Shown piece by piece: positions 35,727 to 47,542 of a stretch of DNA of 64,000 nucleotides. The notes beneath the pieces were generated by a model. It was not told the DNA's origin, made no database searches, and saw only the letters and a list, made by a program, of their open reading frames with translations. The stretch's first letter is position 1. Each line of letters starts with the position of its first letter. Source of the stretch: Rotaria sp. Silwood1. Taxonomy: Eukaryota; Rotifera; Eurotatoria; Philodinida; Philodinidae. Both the position numbers and the translations under genes were made by a program. The stretch is from NCBI GenBank assembly GCA_905250075.1, contig CAJNOP010000191.1, forward strand, positions 267,090 through 331,089. The letters run 5' to 3'.

Positions 35727-38700
35727 CTAACAAGTCTGCAAGAGAATATTTAAACTGTCAGTACCACTATTAGCGACGGCAAAATCTAGTTTTCTGTCAT
35801 TGTTGAAATCGCCAATGGCAATGGAGAATGGATTGGATCCATAGTCCAACGGAAATAGGACGATACTTGCAAATGTGCCGTTACCATATCCCAGAAATAC
35901 ACCTAGATTATTGTTCCCATAATTCACGACCACAATGTCTTGTATAGTATCATTGTTAATATCATCAACAGCTAGAGAGTATCGAGACAAATCTGAGCCT
36001 GTTGAATACACTGTTAGATTTTCAAACGAACCATTGCCATGTCCAAGAAAAACACCAACCTTATCCGAATTACAACTAGCAAAGACGATATCCACTCGAA
36101 AATCATTGTTGAAATCACCAGCAGCTATAGAGCATGGCGATAAATATGGGTGAGTAGAATATGTTGTTTGATTTGCGAAAGAGATACCGTCATATGCAAG
36201 AAAAATACCAATATTGTCGTTGCCTGCGTTAGCGACGCCGACATCTATCCGACCATCGCTGTTGAAATCACTAACTACTAACGATTGAGGTTCGGATCCA
36301 TTTCCAGTTATGAGTATCACTTTCTTTATAAACACTATGTATTCATAGCCAAGAAAAATACTCACATCATTGCTACCCCAATTGGCAATGATGATATCTA
36401 GTCGATTGTCATCGTTGAAATCACCGACAGCTACAGACAATGGATAAGACCCAGCTGAATAGGTTATTTGTGCTACAAAAGAGCCATTCCCATCTCCAAG
36501 AAGGACACTTACAGCATTGCTATCCGCATTGACGACAACGATATCTAGTCGATAGTCGTTGTTGAAATCACCAACAGCTACAGCATATGGCCTAGAGCCA
36601 GCTGAATATCTTGTTTGTTTTGCAAAAGAGCCATCTCCATATCCGAAAAGGAAACTCACATCATTACTATAATAATTGGCGACAACGATGTCTAATCGAT
36701 NNNNNNNNNNAATTGGCGACAACGATGTCTAATCGATTGTCGTTGTTGAAATCACCAACAGCTACAGAATATGGCGCAGAGCCAACTGAATATCTTGTTT
36801 GTTTTGGAAAAGAGCCACGATTGTATGCAAGAAAGATATCCACGTTATCCCTCCCATCATAAACAATAGCGATTTCCGATCGGTTGTCATTATTAAAGTC
36901 GCCAGAAACCACAGCTAACGAACGTGCATCGAAACTGATTCCTCCACTTGTTTGATCTACAAATGTTCTGTTCCCATTGCCAAGCATCATCCCTACGTTC
37001 TTTGTACCATAATTGACCACAGCGATGTCCACTATGCTGTCGCCATTGAAGTCACCTATAGCAATCGAAGTTGGATGAGAATTTGAGCCCGTGCTAAGCA
37101 TTATTTGATCTTCGAAACCGCCATTTCCATATCCAAACAGGACACCAACATTATTAGTACCGTAATTAGCCAGGATAATATCAAGATTAGTGTCGTTATT
37201 CAAATCACCAATGACTACGCATTGTAGGCTAGATCCACCGCCAGATGCATAGGCCATTTTATATGTTATTAGTCCTCTATTATATTGGAGCAAGACACTC
37301 ACATCATTGCTACCCGAATTGGCGACAACGATGTCTAGTCGATTGTCATTGTTGAAATCACCAACAACTATAGACCGTGGCTCAGAACCAGTTGTGTACC
37401 TTGTTTGTTCAGCAAAAGAACCATCCCCATATCCAAGAAGAGCACTCACATCATTGCTACCCCCATTGGCGACAACTATATCTAGTCGATTGTCGTTGTT
37501 GAAATCACCGACAGCTACAGAAGATAGATTAAAGCCAGCTGAATACCTTGTTTGTTCTGCAAAAGAACCATCCCCATATCCAAGAAGAGCACTCACATCA
37601 TTGCTACCCCGATTGATGACAACAATATCTAGTCGAGCGTCGTTGTTGAAATCCCCAACAGCTACAGACAGTGGATAAGAACCAGCTGAATATCTTGTTT
37701 GTTTTGCAAAAGAGTCATTCCCATATCCGAGAAAGACGCTCATATCATTGCTACCAGAATTGGCGACAACGATATCTAGTCGATTGTCGTTGTTGAAATC
37801 ACCAACAGCTACAGACAGTGGATAAGAACCAGCTGAATATCTTGTTTGTTTTGCAAAAGACCCATTCCCATATCCGAGAAAGACGCTCATATCATTGCTA
37901 CCAGAATTGGCGACAACGATATCTAGTCGATAGTCGTTGTTGAAATCACCAACAGCTACAGACGATGGGTAAGATCCAGCTGAATAGGTTATTTGTGCTG
38001 CAAAAGACCCATTCCCATATCCGAGAAAGACGCTCATATCATTGCTACCAGAATTGGCGATAATGATATCTAGTCGATTGTCGTTGTTGAAATCACCAAC
38101 AGCTACAGACGATGGGTAAGATCCAGCTGAATAGGTTATTTGTGCTGCAAAAGAGCCACCGCCATATCCAAGCAGGATACTCACATCATTGCTACCTTGA
38201 TTGGCGACAACGACGTCTAGTTGCTTGTCGTTGTTGAAATCATCAACAGCTACACATATTGGATAAGAGTCAGCTGAATACCTCGTTTGATTTAGAAAAC
38301 CCTCGTAATAACCAAGAAGAATATCTATGCTGCCGGTATCATTGTTTACTACAATGATGTCTAATCGATGGTCCTTGTTGAGATCACCTATTGCGACTGA
38401 AATCGAAGAATAAGACCCAGTTGAATACATGATTGGATTTTCAAAATCTCCATTTCCATATCCAAGAAGTACACCTATATTTTCAGTGCCGTTATTTGTG
38501 CTGACAATATCTAATACATTATCTTGATTGAAGTCTCCGACACCAATCGCATATGGAGAGGCAGAGCCAGTGAAATAAGTGGTTTGACTAGCGAAAGTTT
38601 CATTGCCATGGTTCATAAGTATACCTATTTGATGAGTTCCTGAGTTTGCGATCGCTATGTCGAGATATTTGTCGGCATTGAAATGACCAACCGTAATTGA

Positions 38701-39390
38701 GCATGGGTATGAACTAAGTCCAGTTGAAATCGTTAGTTGTTTTTCAAAAGTTCTGTTGCTATTTCCAAAAAGTATGCCAACATTATTTGTGCCATAGTTG
38801 GCGATAGCAAGGTCTAAATATTTATCGTTATTGAAATCTCCAGCAGCTAGGAAGGATGGGAAAGAGTCATAACCTGTTGAATACGTAATTGGAGGTGTAA
38901 AGTTTCCATGACCATTGCCGTAGAGTATACTAATACTGTGAGCTCTGTAATTGGCGGTGGCAATATCAAGCAGTGCGTCATTGTTGAAATCATCCGCAAT
39001 AATTGCTATCGGACGAGATGAACCTGTTGAAAACTCTGTTTGACTTACGAAAGACCCATTCCCAAATCCATAAAAGATGCCGATATTGTTAGTGCCAAAA
39101 TTTGCTGCCGCAATATCCAATCGATAGTCATTGTTGAAATCATGAACTATGACCATGTAAGGACTCGAGAAGGAACCTGTTGAATACGTAATATGACTTT
39201 TAAAACTGCCATCACCATTTCCCAAATACACAGCTATTTTGTTCACTATATGATGGGCAATGACCATATCCAAAAATGTGTCATTATTGAAATCGCCGAT
39301 GGCGATAGATCGTGGACCATATTTATATTCAATTGGCTTTTGAGCCGTTGGTTTGAAATCGAGGCCACACTTTTGAACTACACGATACAT
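35727..39390 (-). CDS. FG-GAP/VCBS repeat protein with 24 calcium-binding repeats; split by a false gap
   Basis: Two long minus-strand frames flank a 10-N gap (36701-36710). The 27 bases left of the gap (36674-36700) are repeated right of it (36711-36737). Collapsing N plus duplicate (37 bases) brings both frames into register as one ORF of 1,208 residues from the ATG at 39388-39390. It is built of about 50-residue repeats of the form SVAVGDFNNDNRLDIVVAN, then SNDVSVFLGYGNGSF. I count 24 D-x-N-x-D-x3-D type calcium loops. Such FG-GAP/VCBS repeats form beta-propeller blades as in integrins and secreted adhesion proteins. Repeats 9-14 are nearly identical in DNA, showing recent tandem copying. 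No signal peptide is in the listed frame; the codons just upstream (SLITLLFMYRVV) are hydrophobic and follow a possible acceptor (CCACTGAAG), so a signal sequence probably comes partly from an upstream exon. Confidence 0.85.
36701..36710. other. Assembly gap of 10 N, probably spurious
   Basis: Both flanks carry the same 27 bases ending TGTCTAATCGAT, which suggests two overlapping contigs that were not merged. Confidence 0.9.
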
Positions 39391-39536
39391 GAAAAGCAAT
39401 GTGATGAGTGATTGTTTACTTCAGTGGAACTATTCGTCCTAGATTGTTTTGAATTATCAAAATTCCTATAATATGCTGTCAGATTTTATTGTATGATTCT
39501 ATGTAAAGACGATTCAAAACTATTACCTTTTACAAG

Positions 39537-39800
39537 AGGTCTGCTTACGAGGGAACATTCTCAGATGTTCGAGAGCTTTCAAGTCAGGAGTTAGCGCATC
39601 TTAGAGAACTTAGTGAGCTGTGTCTATGGTAAAAAAAATAGTTCGTGCTTATGGTTTGTTTTGGACAAGATCAGCCATTTTCACTTTTACATTTGTAAGA
39701 GCTGTTTTATTAGAAAAAGAACTACTATCCAACTGATATAGGTTGAACCGAGCTAAGATTTTTCTCATATATACTTATGCACATATGAAAGATAATGTGA
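39537..39800 (+). pseudogene. Inverted, truncated copy of the gene end at 40165
   Basis: Plus-strand text FSDVRELSSQELAHL ... ELCLW followed by TAA at about 39629 matches the end of the minus-strand frame at 40165-40365 (FSGVRALSNQELAHL ... KLCLW). Homology continues about 170 bases past the stop on both sides, into matching AT-rich DNA. The copy starts abruptly near 39537. Confidence 0.6.
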
Positions 39801-40164
39801 AAATTATCATGCTCAAATACACCTATTAAGTGTTTCAAATTGTAATACACCATAAACACTCGATATTCTAAAAGTTTCGATTATAATACATCTTGCAAAT
39901 CCGCGAAATAGTATAATTAACGACATATAGGCTGATTTTAATGTTTTTCAAAATCGATAACTTGACCTTTCTAAGGTTGTTAGAGCTAAGAATTTCACAT
40001 TATCTTCCATATGTGCACAAGTATATATGAGAAAAATCTTAGCTCGTTTCAACCTGTATCAGTTGAATAGTATTTCTTTTCCTAATAAAACAGCTCTTAC
40101 AAAAGTAAAAGTAAGGATAGTCGATCTTCTCCAAAACAAATCATAAGCACGAACTATTTTTTTT

Positions 40165-40383
40165 TTACCAGAGACACAGCTTACTAAGTTCTATAAGATG
40201 CGCTAACTCCTGATTTGAAAGCGCTCGGACACCTGAGAATATCCTCTCGTTAGTTTCTTGGAAATCGGATAGAGTTAAATATGAGAATTCATCAACCAGA
40301 CCACTTGTCTGTTTCCATCTTTCCTTTTGATATAGAATTCGTTCGAAACATGTGTTGTGGTACACTGTGGCAGAATCAAACGG
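40165..40383 (-). CDS. C-terminal part of an unrecognised protein, in an inverted duplication
   Basis: The frame opens after a TAA near 40387 and encodes YPFDSATVYHNTCFERILYQ, then ERWKQTSGLVDEF and ends QELAHLIELSKLCLW. It has no ATG at its start (GTG at the first in-frame methionine-like position), so an upstream exon or a truncation is likely. Its last 30 codons and about 170 bases of downstream DNA are repeated in opposite orientation at 39537-39800, with about 200 bp between the two arms. No family is recognised. Confidence 0.35.
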   Translation of the reverse strand, partial: PFDSATVYHNTCFERILYQKERWKQTSGLVDEFSYLTLSDFQETNERIFSGVRALSNQELAHLIELSKLCLW

Positions 40384-40387
40384 ATAT

Positions 40388-41874
40388 TAAAACTGTTGTG
40401 TTGCATAACGCTCGCAGTGGTTCAATCAGTATCTTGAATTGGTAATTTAAAAGAACAAACAGAATATAACAAAGTCTACTACAAATACTTGAGAATAACA
40501 ATAGACGATATTGTGACGATCGAGAAGAAAATGTGAATCTACTGGTTGACTAACTATGTACGAACAGCACAATATATTAGTGAAGATGGCGAGAACTATC
40601 ATATAAGGAATAACTACCTAACATGGTGAGTGTATATATCAGTAGTTTCGTCATACGGGCAACGGATGTTCACCGATAGTTTTTCAGTGAGGAGGTTGCA
40701 ACTATTTATTTCTGCTCTTTTCCCTACAGTGAGCAACAAATGACTTCTGTCGATCTGTTCAATCACAAACAGCAATAAATATTCTTCTAAGTTTTTAGTT
40801 ACAGATCTTCGATCACATCTTTATTTTACTTACAAGATAATTTGTCTGATATCAGGTTTAATAATATTTTTAAGATGTTGTGAGGATTACGCATTTTTAT
40901 CATTGAGACATGTAAACAATGACAAAATAGAAATGTACTTTCTATATGTTCACTTTGTGAAGATAATCAATCACTAATCAGCTTTTAGTCAGATAGAATT
41001 ATTAGTTTATGACATATATACAAAGTTTGATTGTTTCAAAGAATGATAACGAAAAGAATTCACTAGGATGTAATAACGCAATGAGAACTCACTGGAGCAT
41101 ACAAGAGAGAACACACATGAGTCATACAGAAAGACAAAAGAAAACGAATGTATCGGAACATATTAGCAGAATGAAAGAAGATATAAATGGAACACATACA
41201 CTGCTTGCTCTCATCTACAGTTAAAGTATAATAAGAAGATGTAAAGAAGATATGTTCCGTAGAAAAGAAATATTTACTTTCGTCGCGTTCTATGAGAAAA
41301 TCACTTGTATTTTTTCTTATTATTTCGCATTTCTATTATATCCAAGAACATGTCAATGAGATAGAGACAAAGAAATCCAAAATAAGCTGCTGTTTTCATT
41401 CAGAGATGGAAAGAAATACCACCAGACATAATAGAGGAAATGATTCAAGACATTGTTTCAGATAAAGTTGATCTTTCTGCAACAATTACTAATGCATAAC
41501 ATTAGTTTGTAAAAAATCAGATCGTGAAATCGTTGCTTTACTGAGATATGAAAAATAAATTTATAGAAAACGCAATAAGCTTCGTCTTAGAGAAATTTAT
41601 TAGCCTTGTTCCTCCAGAAAAAAACGGCAACTGCATGATTCCTTCTAGAGTTCTTTTCTAATCTATAATCCCTACTAATAAATAAAATAGAAGGATCCGA
41701 CTTATAGATAAAGTATCAGATCTACTGATGATGATCACCTTAGTTGGTTCGCATTCATCGGTGCTAAATTGAAATAGAAAAGTGAGGCAGTTGTAATGCT
41801 TATGATTCTGTCCTCACTTGGTAATTTGCTTAGAACACGTCGATATCAAATAGTATCAGAGTTTGAGATCTTTT
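40388..41874. other. AT-rich stretch without a supported gene
   Basis: The frame at 41009-41224 (+) is hydrophilic and starts with ATG but shows no domain. Confidence 0.4.
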
Positions 41875-42315
41875 TCAACAAAAACTCAAAATACTGGTAA
41901 AAAAGAACTGAATTAACTGTGCTTTTTTATCGTATTGAAGACAAATAATGTAAAATAACAAGGAAATACCCGTCGGTTTTGGTACGGTTAAACGAAGTGT
42001 CAGTATACCGATGATCATAGCTATACTTATGATCATAGGCAATAAAAAACCAGGTGTGGTACATAAATCCAGCATTAACCAGCAACAATATTTTCTAGAA
42101 AAGAGCAACAACAATTATATTTGAGATCAAAAGAAAAAGTCATACATATTCTGTCGAATCGTGTAAGATTGTATTCGAGCGATGGTGTCATTCGGAGCAT
42201 TTGTTACATTCTGTGCAGCTGACATTGGATTTGTCATCTCGTTTTTATCGACGAAATAATTCTTCTGACAAAATAAACCATCGACCGATTTTGCGGTATC
42301 ATCCATAGTAGTCAT
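41875..42315 (-). CDS. Small two-exon membrane protein, unknown
   Basis: Exon 1 is 42146-42315 and exon 2 is 41875-42094, joined across a 51-bp intron (GTATGAC...TGCTCTTTTCTAG). The splice keeps phase and gives 129 residues. The N-terminal 55 residues are hydrophilic (MTTMDDTAKSVDGLFCQKNY), the join reads YTIRQN-IKYCCWLMLDLC, and a membrane segment follows (PMIISIAMIIGILTL). A second, weaker hydrophobic patch is LLFYIICLQY. Without splicing both halves meet stops at once, which supports the intron. Two cysteine-rich patches (CCW, FCQKNYF) may be of interest. No family is recognised. Confidence 0.6.
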
Positions 42316-43045
42316 TTCAATCTACAAGTAGGCAATTGTCAAGAAACAACACATAGTAGATATGAGCATATAATTATGTCTCTAATCACGGAAATTTTCT
42401 ATAGAAAACTATTGATGCGGTAGTTTTGTCTAATCCATCCAGTCAATATACATATAAGCGTACAACTGTTCTGTGCAATCTCGATGTTTCTTCAATTATT
42501 AAATAAATTTTTTGATATATTGAGCAGACTGCATGAGTTTTTTAGTGATAAACTTATACTTGGTCAAAACACTTGCACGAATACTGCAGTATATTAAAAC
42601 GATTATCAAAGCTACTGTTTCGAATGTTTATTTGACCAGCTAATACCTATTTAGTATTTGTTGATTTCTAACAAAACTAACACACATTATTTTTTTCGCT
42701 TTTCAATTCTTTTGTATGAATATATGTCAGACAAAATTAAACTCAATTGTTCAAAGATTTGTAAGTTCTCAAAAAAATCAAAAATCGGAAGAATAAGTAA
42801 TTGATTTAAATATTCAAATTAAGTTACACTTTAGCTTAATTCAAGTCTATCTAAAATTTACTGAGATGTAGAATTTACCAGTATATTCAACATAAATACA
42901 CTTTGTCAACGCCTATCCAACCATTAAAATAGCAAAAAAACGATCATTAAGTTTATACTTTTTGAAGACTATCTTTTTTTACTGATGTCTATTAATTTTC
43001 CAATCCCACATAGCTCCTTTATTGCATGCAAATTATATAAACAAG
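42316..43045. other. AT-rich stretch without a supported gene
   Basis: Nothing supportable seen. Confidence 0.5.
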
Positions 43046-43086
43046 ATACATATTTATCTTTCCAGTGGTAAAAGATAAATATGTAT
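43046..43086. repeat. Perfect 16-bp hairpin
   Basis: ATACATATTTATCTTT, a 9-base loop, then its exact complement AAAGATAAATATGTAT. It overlaps the start of the small frame at 43081. Confidence 0.8.
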
Positions 43087-43302
43087 TTTGTTCTCTTAAT
43101 GCAAACGATAGTTAACCCTTCGCCGCTTTTGGGGGCTCGGCGAGTCTCACGGCATTGGTTTTTGTTTTTTGCTGCTTTAATACTTATGCTTTTCCTAACG
43201 ATCTTCCTTCTAATCGTTAGTCTCCTAACGATGCATAAGAGTTGTATCAAATTTCGTGAAAAAGTTTTAGAGGAAAAAAAATTGAAGGGTGGATCAACAT
43301 AA
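43081..43302 (+). CDS. Possible small single-pass membrane protein
   Basis: A 73-residue frame with ATG start: MQTIVNPSPLLGARRVSRHW, then a strong hydrophobic helix (FLFFAALILMLFLTIFLLIV), then a basic cytosolic-type tail (KFREKVLEEKKLKGGST). The coding stretch is locally GC-richer than the flanks. The layout (polar start, Arg-rich collar, one helix, charged tail) is protein-like, but no family is known to me and a minus-strand frame overlaps it. Confidence 0.35.
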   Translation: MYFVLLMQTIVNPSPLLGARRVSRHWFLFFAALILMLFLTIFLLIVSLLTMHKSCIKFREKVLEEKKLKGGST

Positions 43303-46300
43303 ACCCCGTAACAACCTTGATGTTATACAGATGATTTAAATTCTTACTAAATCTGCCCTCTGTTGTTCTGCAAGTTTATTTGCCAAAAATTTCGTTAAAT
43401 GGGTGTGGGTGTGAGTCTAAGTCTGAGTGCAAATGGCAATCTTATTATCAAAACACACTCACATCCACTTTCATTTAAAATAATGTTCAGCTCATGTTTT
43501 GCAGAGATTTGCGAATTCAGGGAAACTGGTACTTAATACTAAAATCGAAGGATGTGAGTTTTCTATCTATCTACATCGGCACCTTTTTATTGAATATTTA
43601 CATCGAATTTCCAAAAGAACATTTACGAAGAATAAATCAGCCAGATTTTGAGGCTAGTTCTCAATAAAATCGACTGTTGAGACTATTCTGTTGCAGTTAA
43701 TGTATGAGTAGAATGAAAATCAAACATAAATTACTCCACAACTTTGCAAGACCTACAAAAGCTCATATAGACAAACCTTGTCATAAAAAAAGTCAATATA
43801 GATCTGAAAAGAGCCGAAACATGCTATGCATATTTGAAATTGTTTTTGCATTGACTTTACAAAGAAATGAAAGAAACACAAATATTACATTTTAATAGCT
43901 AAAAACAAAATACTAAAATTTGAAGAATTTTGGACTATTGTGGCCGAATGTTGCCTAATAGCAATATAAAGCCCTTAGGTATCTTAGCATTTCTCTGTTC
44001 TGATAAATCCACTTTTACTAACCGTTTGAAGTCGAAAAAGGTTAATGGCACATTCGTTACACGTAATAATTATAAAAAAATATAAACTTGTGGAGTTTTA
44101 TCATCAGTATTTTAACATATACAGGATACTATTAATAAAAAAAAAATACAGCAATGAAAAAGTACTTGATAACAAAAAATGATATCAAAAATAAAATATA
44201 TAAAATAGAGGTGAATACAGGATAACTTCTTCTGTCTTTTTCTGTGCCCAGCTCTGACACTAAAGCATGCTGGCAATAAATTTCGATCCCGACTATCTAG
44301 AGGGAACTGTTATCGTTGATCGGCTAGTTTTGTACTGATTCAGGTGATATGCCAATCTACTAACGCTATAAAGACAGGGTGGCAATACTATTTATAGTGT
44401 ACACATGTAGGCTAGTTCGATAACGTTCTAGTATGATACGGATCTGGTTCTCTGACCAAATAGTACATTTATAAATCCATGATTAAAATGAAATTTAACA
44501 TAAACAATCACTATCTTACTCGTGTGCATTACTTTCTTCGATTAAGTAACGACACAGTAAAGAATAAATGCAACTAGAGATATCGACACTACGTAGTAGC
44601 TATGCTTACTCTCAAAAAAAGTCATTTTGCTTAAAGAATTTGTAGTAAAATTTTTCTGACCATTTTTCATCAAACTCTTTCTTGACGGAAGACACATTTA
44701 TGCGTCGCAATTTCTTTTAAAATCCAGACAATTCATGTATAAAGTTAAGATCAAAAATAATCTCGTATGCAATTAGTGTACAACTTATGTAAAAAGATAC
44801 TAACTTTAAACTGCTTTCATTCAAAGGACGATCCAACAAATAAACACATTGAAATAAAATCATTTACGTGCAATTCTTCATTTCTGCGGTTTCTCGATGA
44901 AGCATGAATGTGGTATTGTGGAGCTTTCAAGTTAAAGAGAATTCGAGCGATATAGTAACAGCTAACATGACTATAAAGTTTTCTATTTTTCCATTTGACT
45001 TGAAAAAAATCCGTTCTCTCTACAACTTTCTTTGAAGCAGTCAGGACTCAAACAAGATGCGACTTTTCCTTCCAAAAATTACTAAATACTTAAAAATAAG
45101 AAAGAAATCACTGAAATTATCTTTAATAAAGCTTGATTCATAACATTTTTTGATTAGTGCAGAATTTGCCAATTTGATTAAAGTGATTATTACACAGTTT
45201 CAGTTCAATTAGTTCAAGTGTGTAGGAGATAATGGAAAAATATATCCATTCTTCTTCTAAAAAATGATTCCGAGAAAAGCAAGAAAGAATGTTCATTCAT
45301 GTTCAGTAGATAGAGGATAATTGATACTATAAATCGATTAGAAAAAAAAAACGAAAAACTTGAAGAATTTGAATCGTAATTCATAAAAGAAAACGTTTTC
45401 CTAAAGAATTTCAGTTGTTTCTGTCCTAAAAGGATTACAATTCAAAAACTTAATTATGCTATAGTTCAACATAGAAAGTTACCTACGAATATGTTCTTGT
45501 GATCGCTTTTTATTAGAAGTCGCTGACTACTCTTAAAAAGAAGATATGTATGGAGAGCGAATGAACTGTTGATCATCGATATCACAGCGGTAATTGTTCT
45601 CGAGCATTTTTCAATGGAATACGAAGGCAAAAGTCATGGCATAGCATTAATAATATTAATTCCATCATGAAAACATCTCATTATTATCTTCTAGTGATTC
45701 TTAGTTCAACTATGTTGAATTAAGAATCATCGCAATTATGAAATAAGAACCATAGTTTATGGTTTAGAACCATTCACTTTTCACGAAGTATCTTGTTTAT
45801 ATATACAAATATATGTAGTCGAAATACTTGTCGATCTTAATATTGAGTTCTGCAGCCAAGATCATGAATTTCTTGAAAAGATTATTTGAAAACGATGTCT
45901 AGAAGTGCTTTCAAAGGAACAAAAAGGATATGAACCATCAGTGTATAAGAGTGCTCACTAAGATATTTGCTGAGATAAAAATTTGATTAAAATGTATCAC
46001 AGAGTATTTGCAGTGACTACCAGAGGTGTTTGTATTTATTAAGCGTAATATCCAAAACTGAATAACTCAAGCAGCAGCAATAAATATTGGCATACTCGCT
46101 CACTAGATATTAATAGCTCTATGAACCTCAATCGTCACTCTTCACACAGCACTACTTGATCATTACTAAGTGACTATTTTTGAAAAAAGATTCGTATCCG
46201 ATAGTCTTTATTCTCAATTTTCTACGAAAAAATAAATTTTTCATGCAGCATTAAGTGTCGCCTACCTCATCCACACGGGACTGCATCGTTCACCTATGTT

Positions 46301-46805
46301 TTTTGTTTACACTTGTAACCAATGAAGTAATTTGCGTCGATACCGTCTGGTTGTCACGTATTAAATGTTGTTGTAAGCTATAGTGGCTATTCGGCAATTC
46401 CGTCATTCAATAGAAATAGAAGAAGAGTCAGAAGAGAATGAGAAAAGATGACATCAGAGAGTTTGAGAGACTAAGACGTCATCATATTCCTAACTGTAGC
46501 TACGAGATAGATGGTTGAAGTGAATTTATCTAATATGACGATGTTTCTATCGTCAAACTCTATTTACATTCAAGTATTTCTGCAAGACTGGGTAACAATT
46601 ATTTTAGAGTATGGAAATTGAAATACTATTATGTAAAATGTCTTAAATTTCTGCTAGTTTTCTTACGCCAACAATAAAGAGCTCAGAAGCTCACTTTATT
46701 TTCGAATGAATGTTTAAAAGTTTCTATTGTTAGTTTTTCGAATTTTTAGATAATATTGAAGTGTCTTGTATAAAAATACAAGAAAGAAGCGAGAGAACGA
46801 TAATA
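43303..46805. other. AT-rich stretch without a supported gene
   Basis: A telomere-like dyad lies at 43401-43468, and a 15-bp-arm hairpin (GATTCTTAGTTCAAC / GTTGAATTAAGAATC) near 45697-45729. The frame at 43704-43895 (+) has no features. Confidence 0.5.
43401..43468. repeat. Telomere-like TGTGGG/CCCACA dyad
   Basis: GGGTGTGGGTGTGAG is followed about 35 bases later by ACACACTCACATCCAC. Confidence 0.55.
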
Positions 46806-47050
46806 CATCCTATTCCGCGATGTTCCACATTGCTGGAATCAGTTCCGCCCCGGAATCGACTCCATCCAATTCCGCAATTCCGCTCACACAGTCCTCAATC
46901 CGATTCCGGAATCCAATCAACCATTTTCCAACAATTTCCGAATCATTTCCAATAATACCATCTAATTCCGTAACTCCGGGAATTCCATCAAGCAGGAATC
47001 GGAACGAATTAGCCGGAATTGCATGCAATTCCATGTAATTCCGTTATATT

Positions 47051-47298
47051 CCGGAATCATATATACGTTGCATTAATACCATACCTCACTTCTAGTGTAT
47101 GCATGCAATTCCCAAACGGAATTCCGGGAATCGCTTCAAGGAGGAATTGGACGGAATTGCATGCAATTTCGTTTCTTCCGGAATCATTTGTACGTTGCAT
47201 TAACAGCATAGCTCATTTCTAGGGTATGTATGCAATTCCCAAACGGGATTTCTGGAATCGCTTCAAGGAGGAATTGGACGAAGTTAGGCGGAATTGAA
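47051..47298. repeat. Tandem repeat, two copies of about 125 bp
   Basis: Copy 1 (47051-47177) and copy 2 (47178-about 47298) both run from CCGGAATCAT through ACGTTGCATTAA, ATGCAATTCCCAAACGG and CGCTTCAAGGAGGAATTGGA. Confidence 0.7.
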
Positions 47299-47542
47299 GG
47301 TGTGGGTGCGGACGTGGGTGGGTTGGTGTGGGTGTGGGTACGGGAGTGGGTGGGCTGTGGCTGTGGGGTAGCATGTAAGTGACCACATATATCACGGCCA
47401 TACCCACACCGACACCCGCCCACACCCACATGAACACCCACTCCACACCCACATCACACCAACACCCACCCACACCCACACCCACACCCACATGCACACC
47501 CACACCCACATGCACACCCACACACACCCACACCCCACACCC
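47299..47542. repeat. Large telomere-like inverted block, G-rich then C-rich
   Basis: About 75 bases of TGTGGG/GTGGG variants (47299-47370) are followed after a 30-base spacer by about 140 bases of CCCACA/CCCACACC variants up to 47542. The two halves can fold together, and the G-rich half has many GGG runs. It is the longest such dyad in the window and lies in the middle of the nested element. Confidence 0.85.

Noticed and set aside
47184..47533. Frames rich in Gly/Val/Trp or Pro/His/Thr
   Set aside because: They are translations of the TGTGGG/CCCACA block, not genes.
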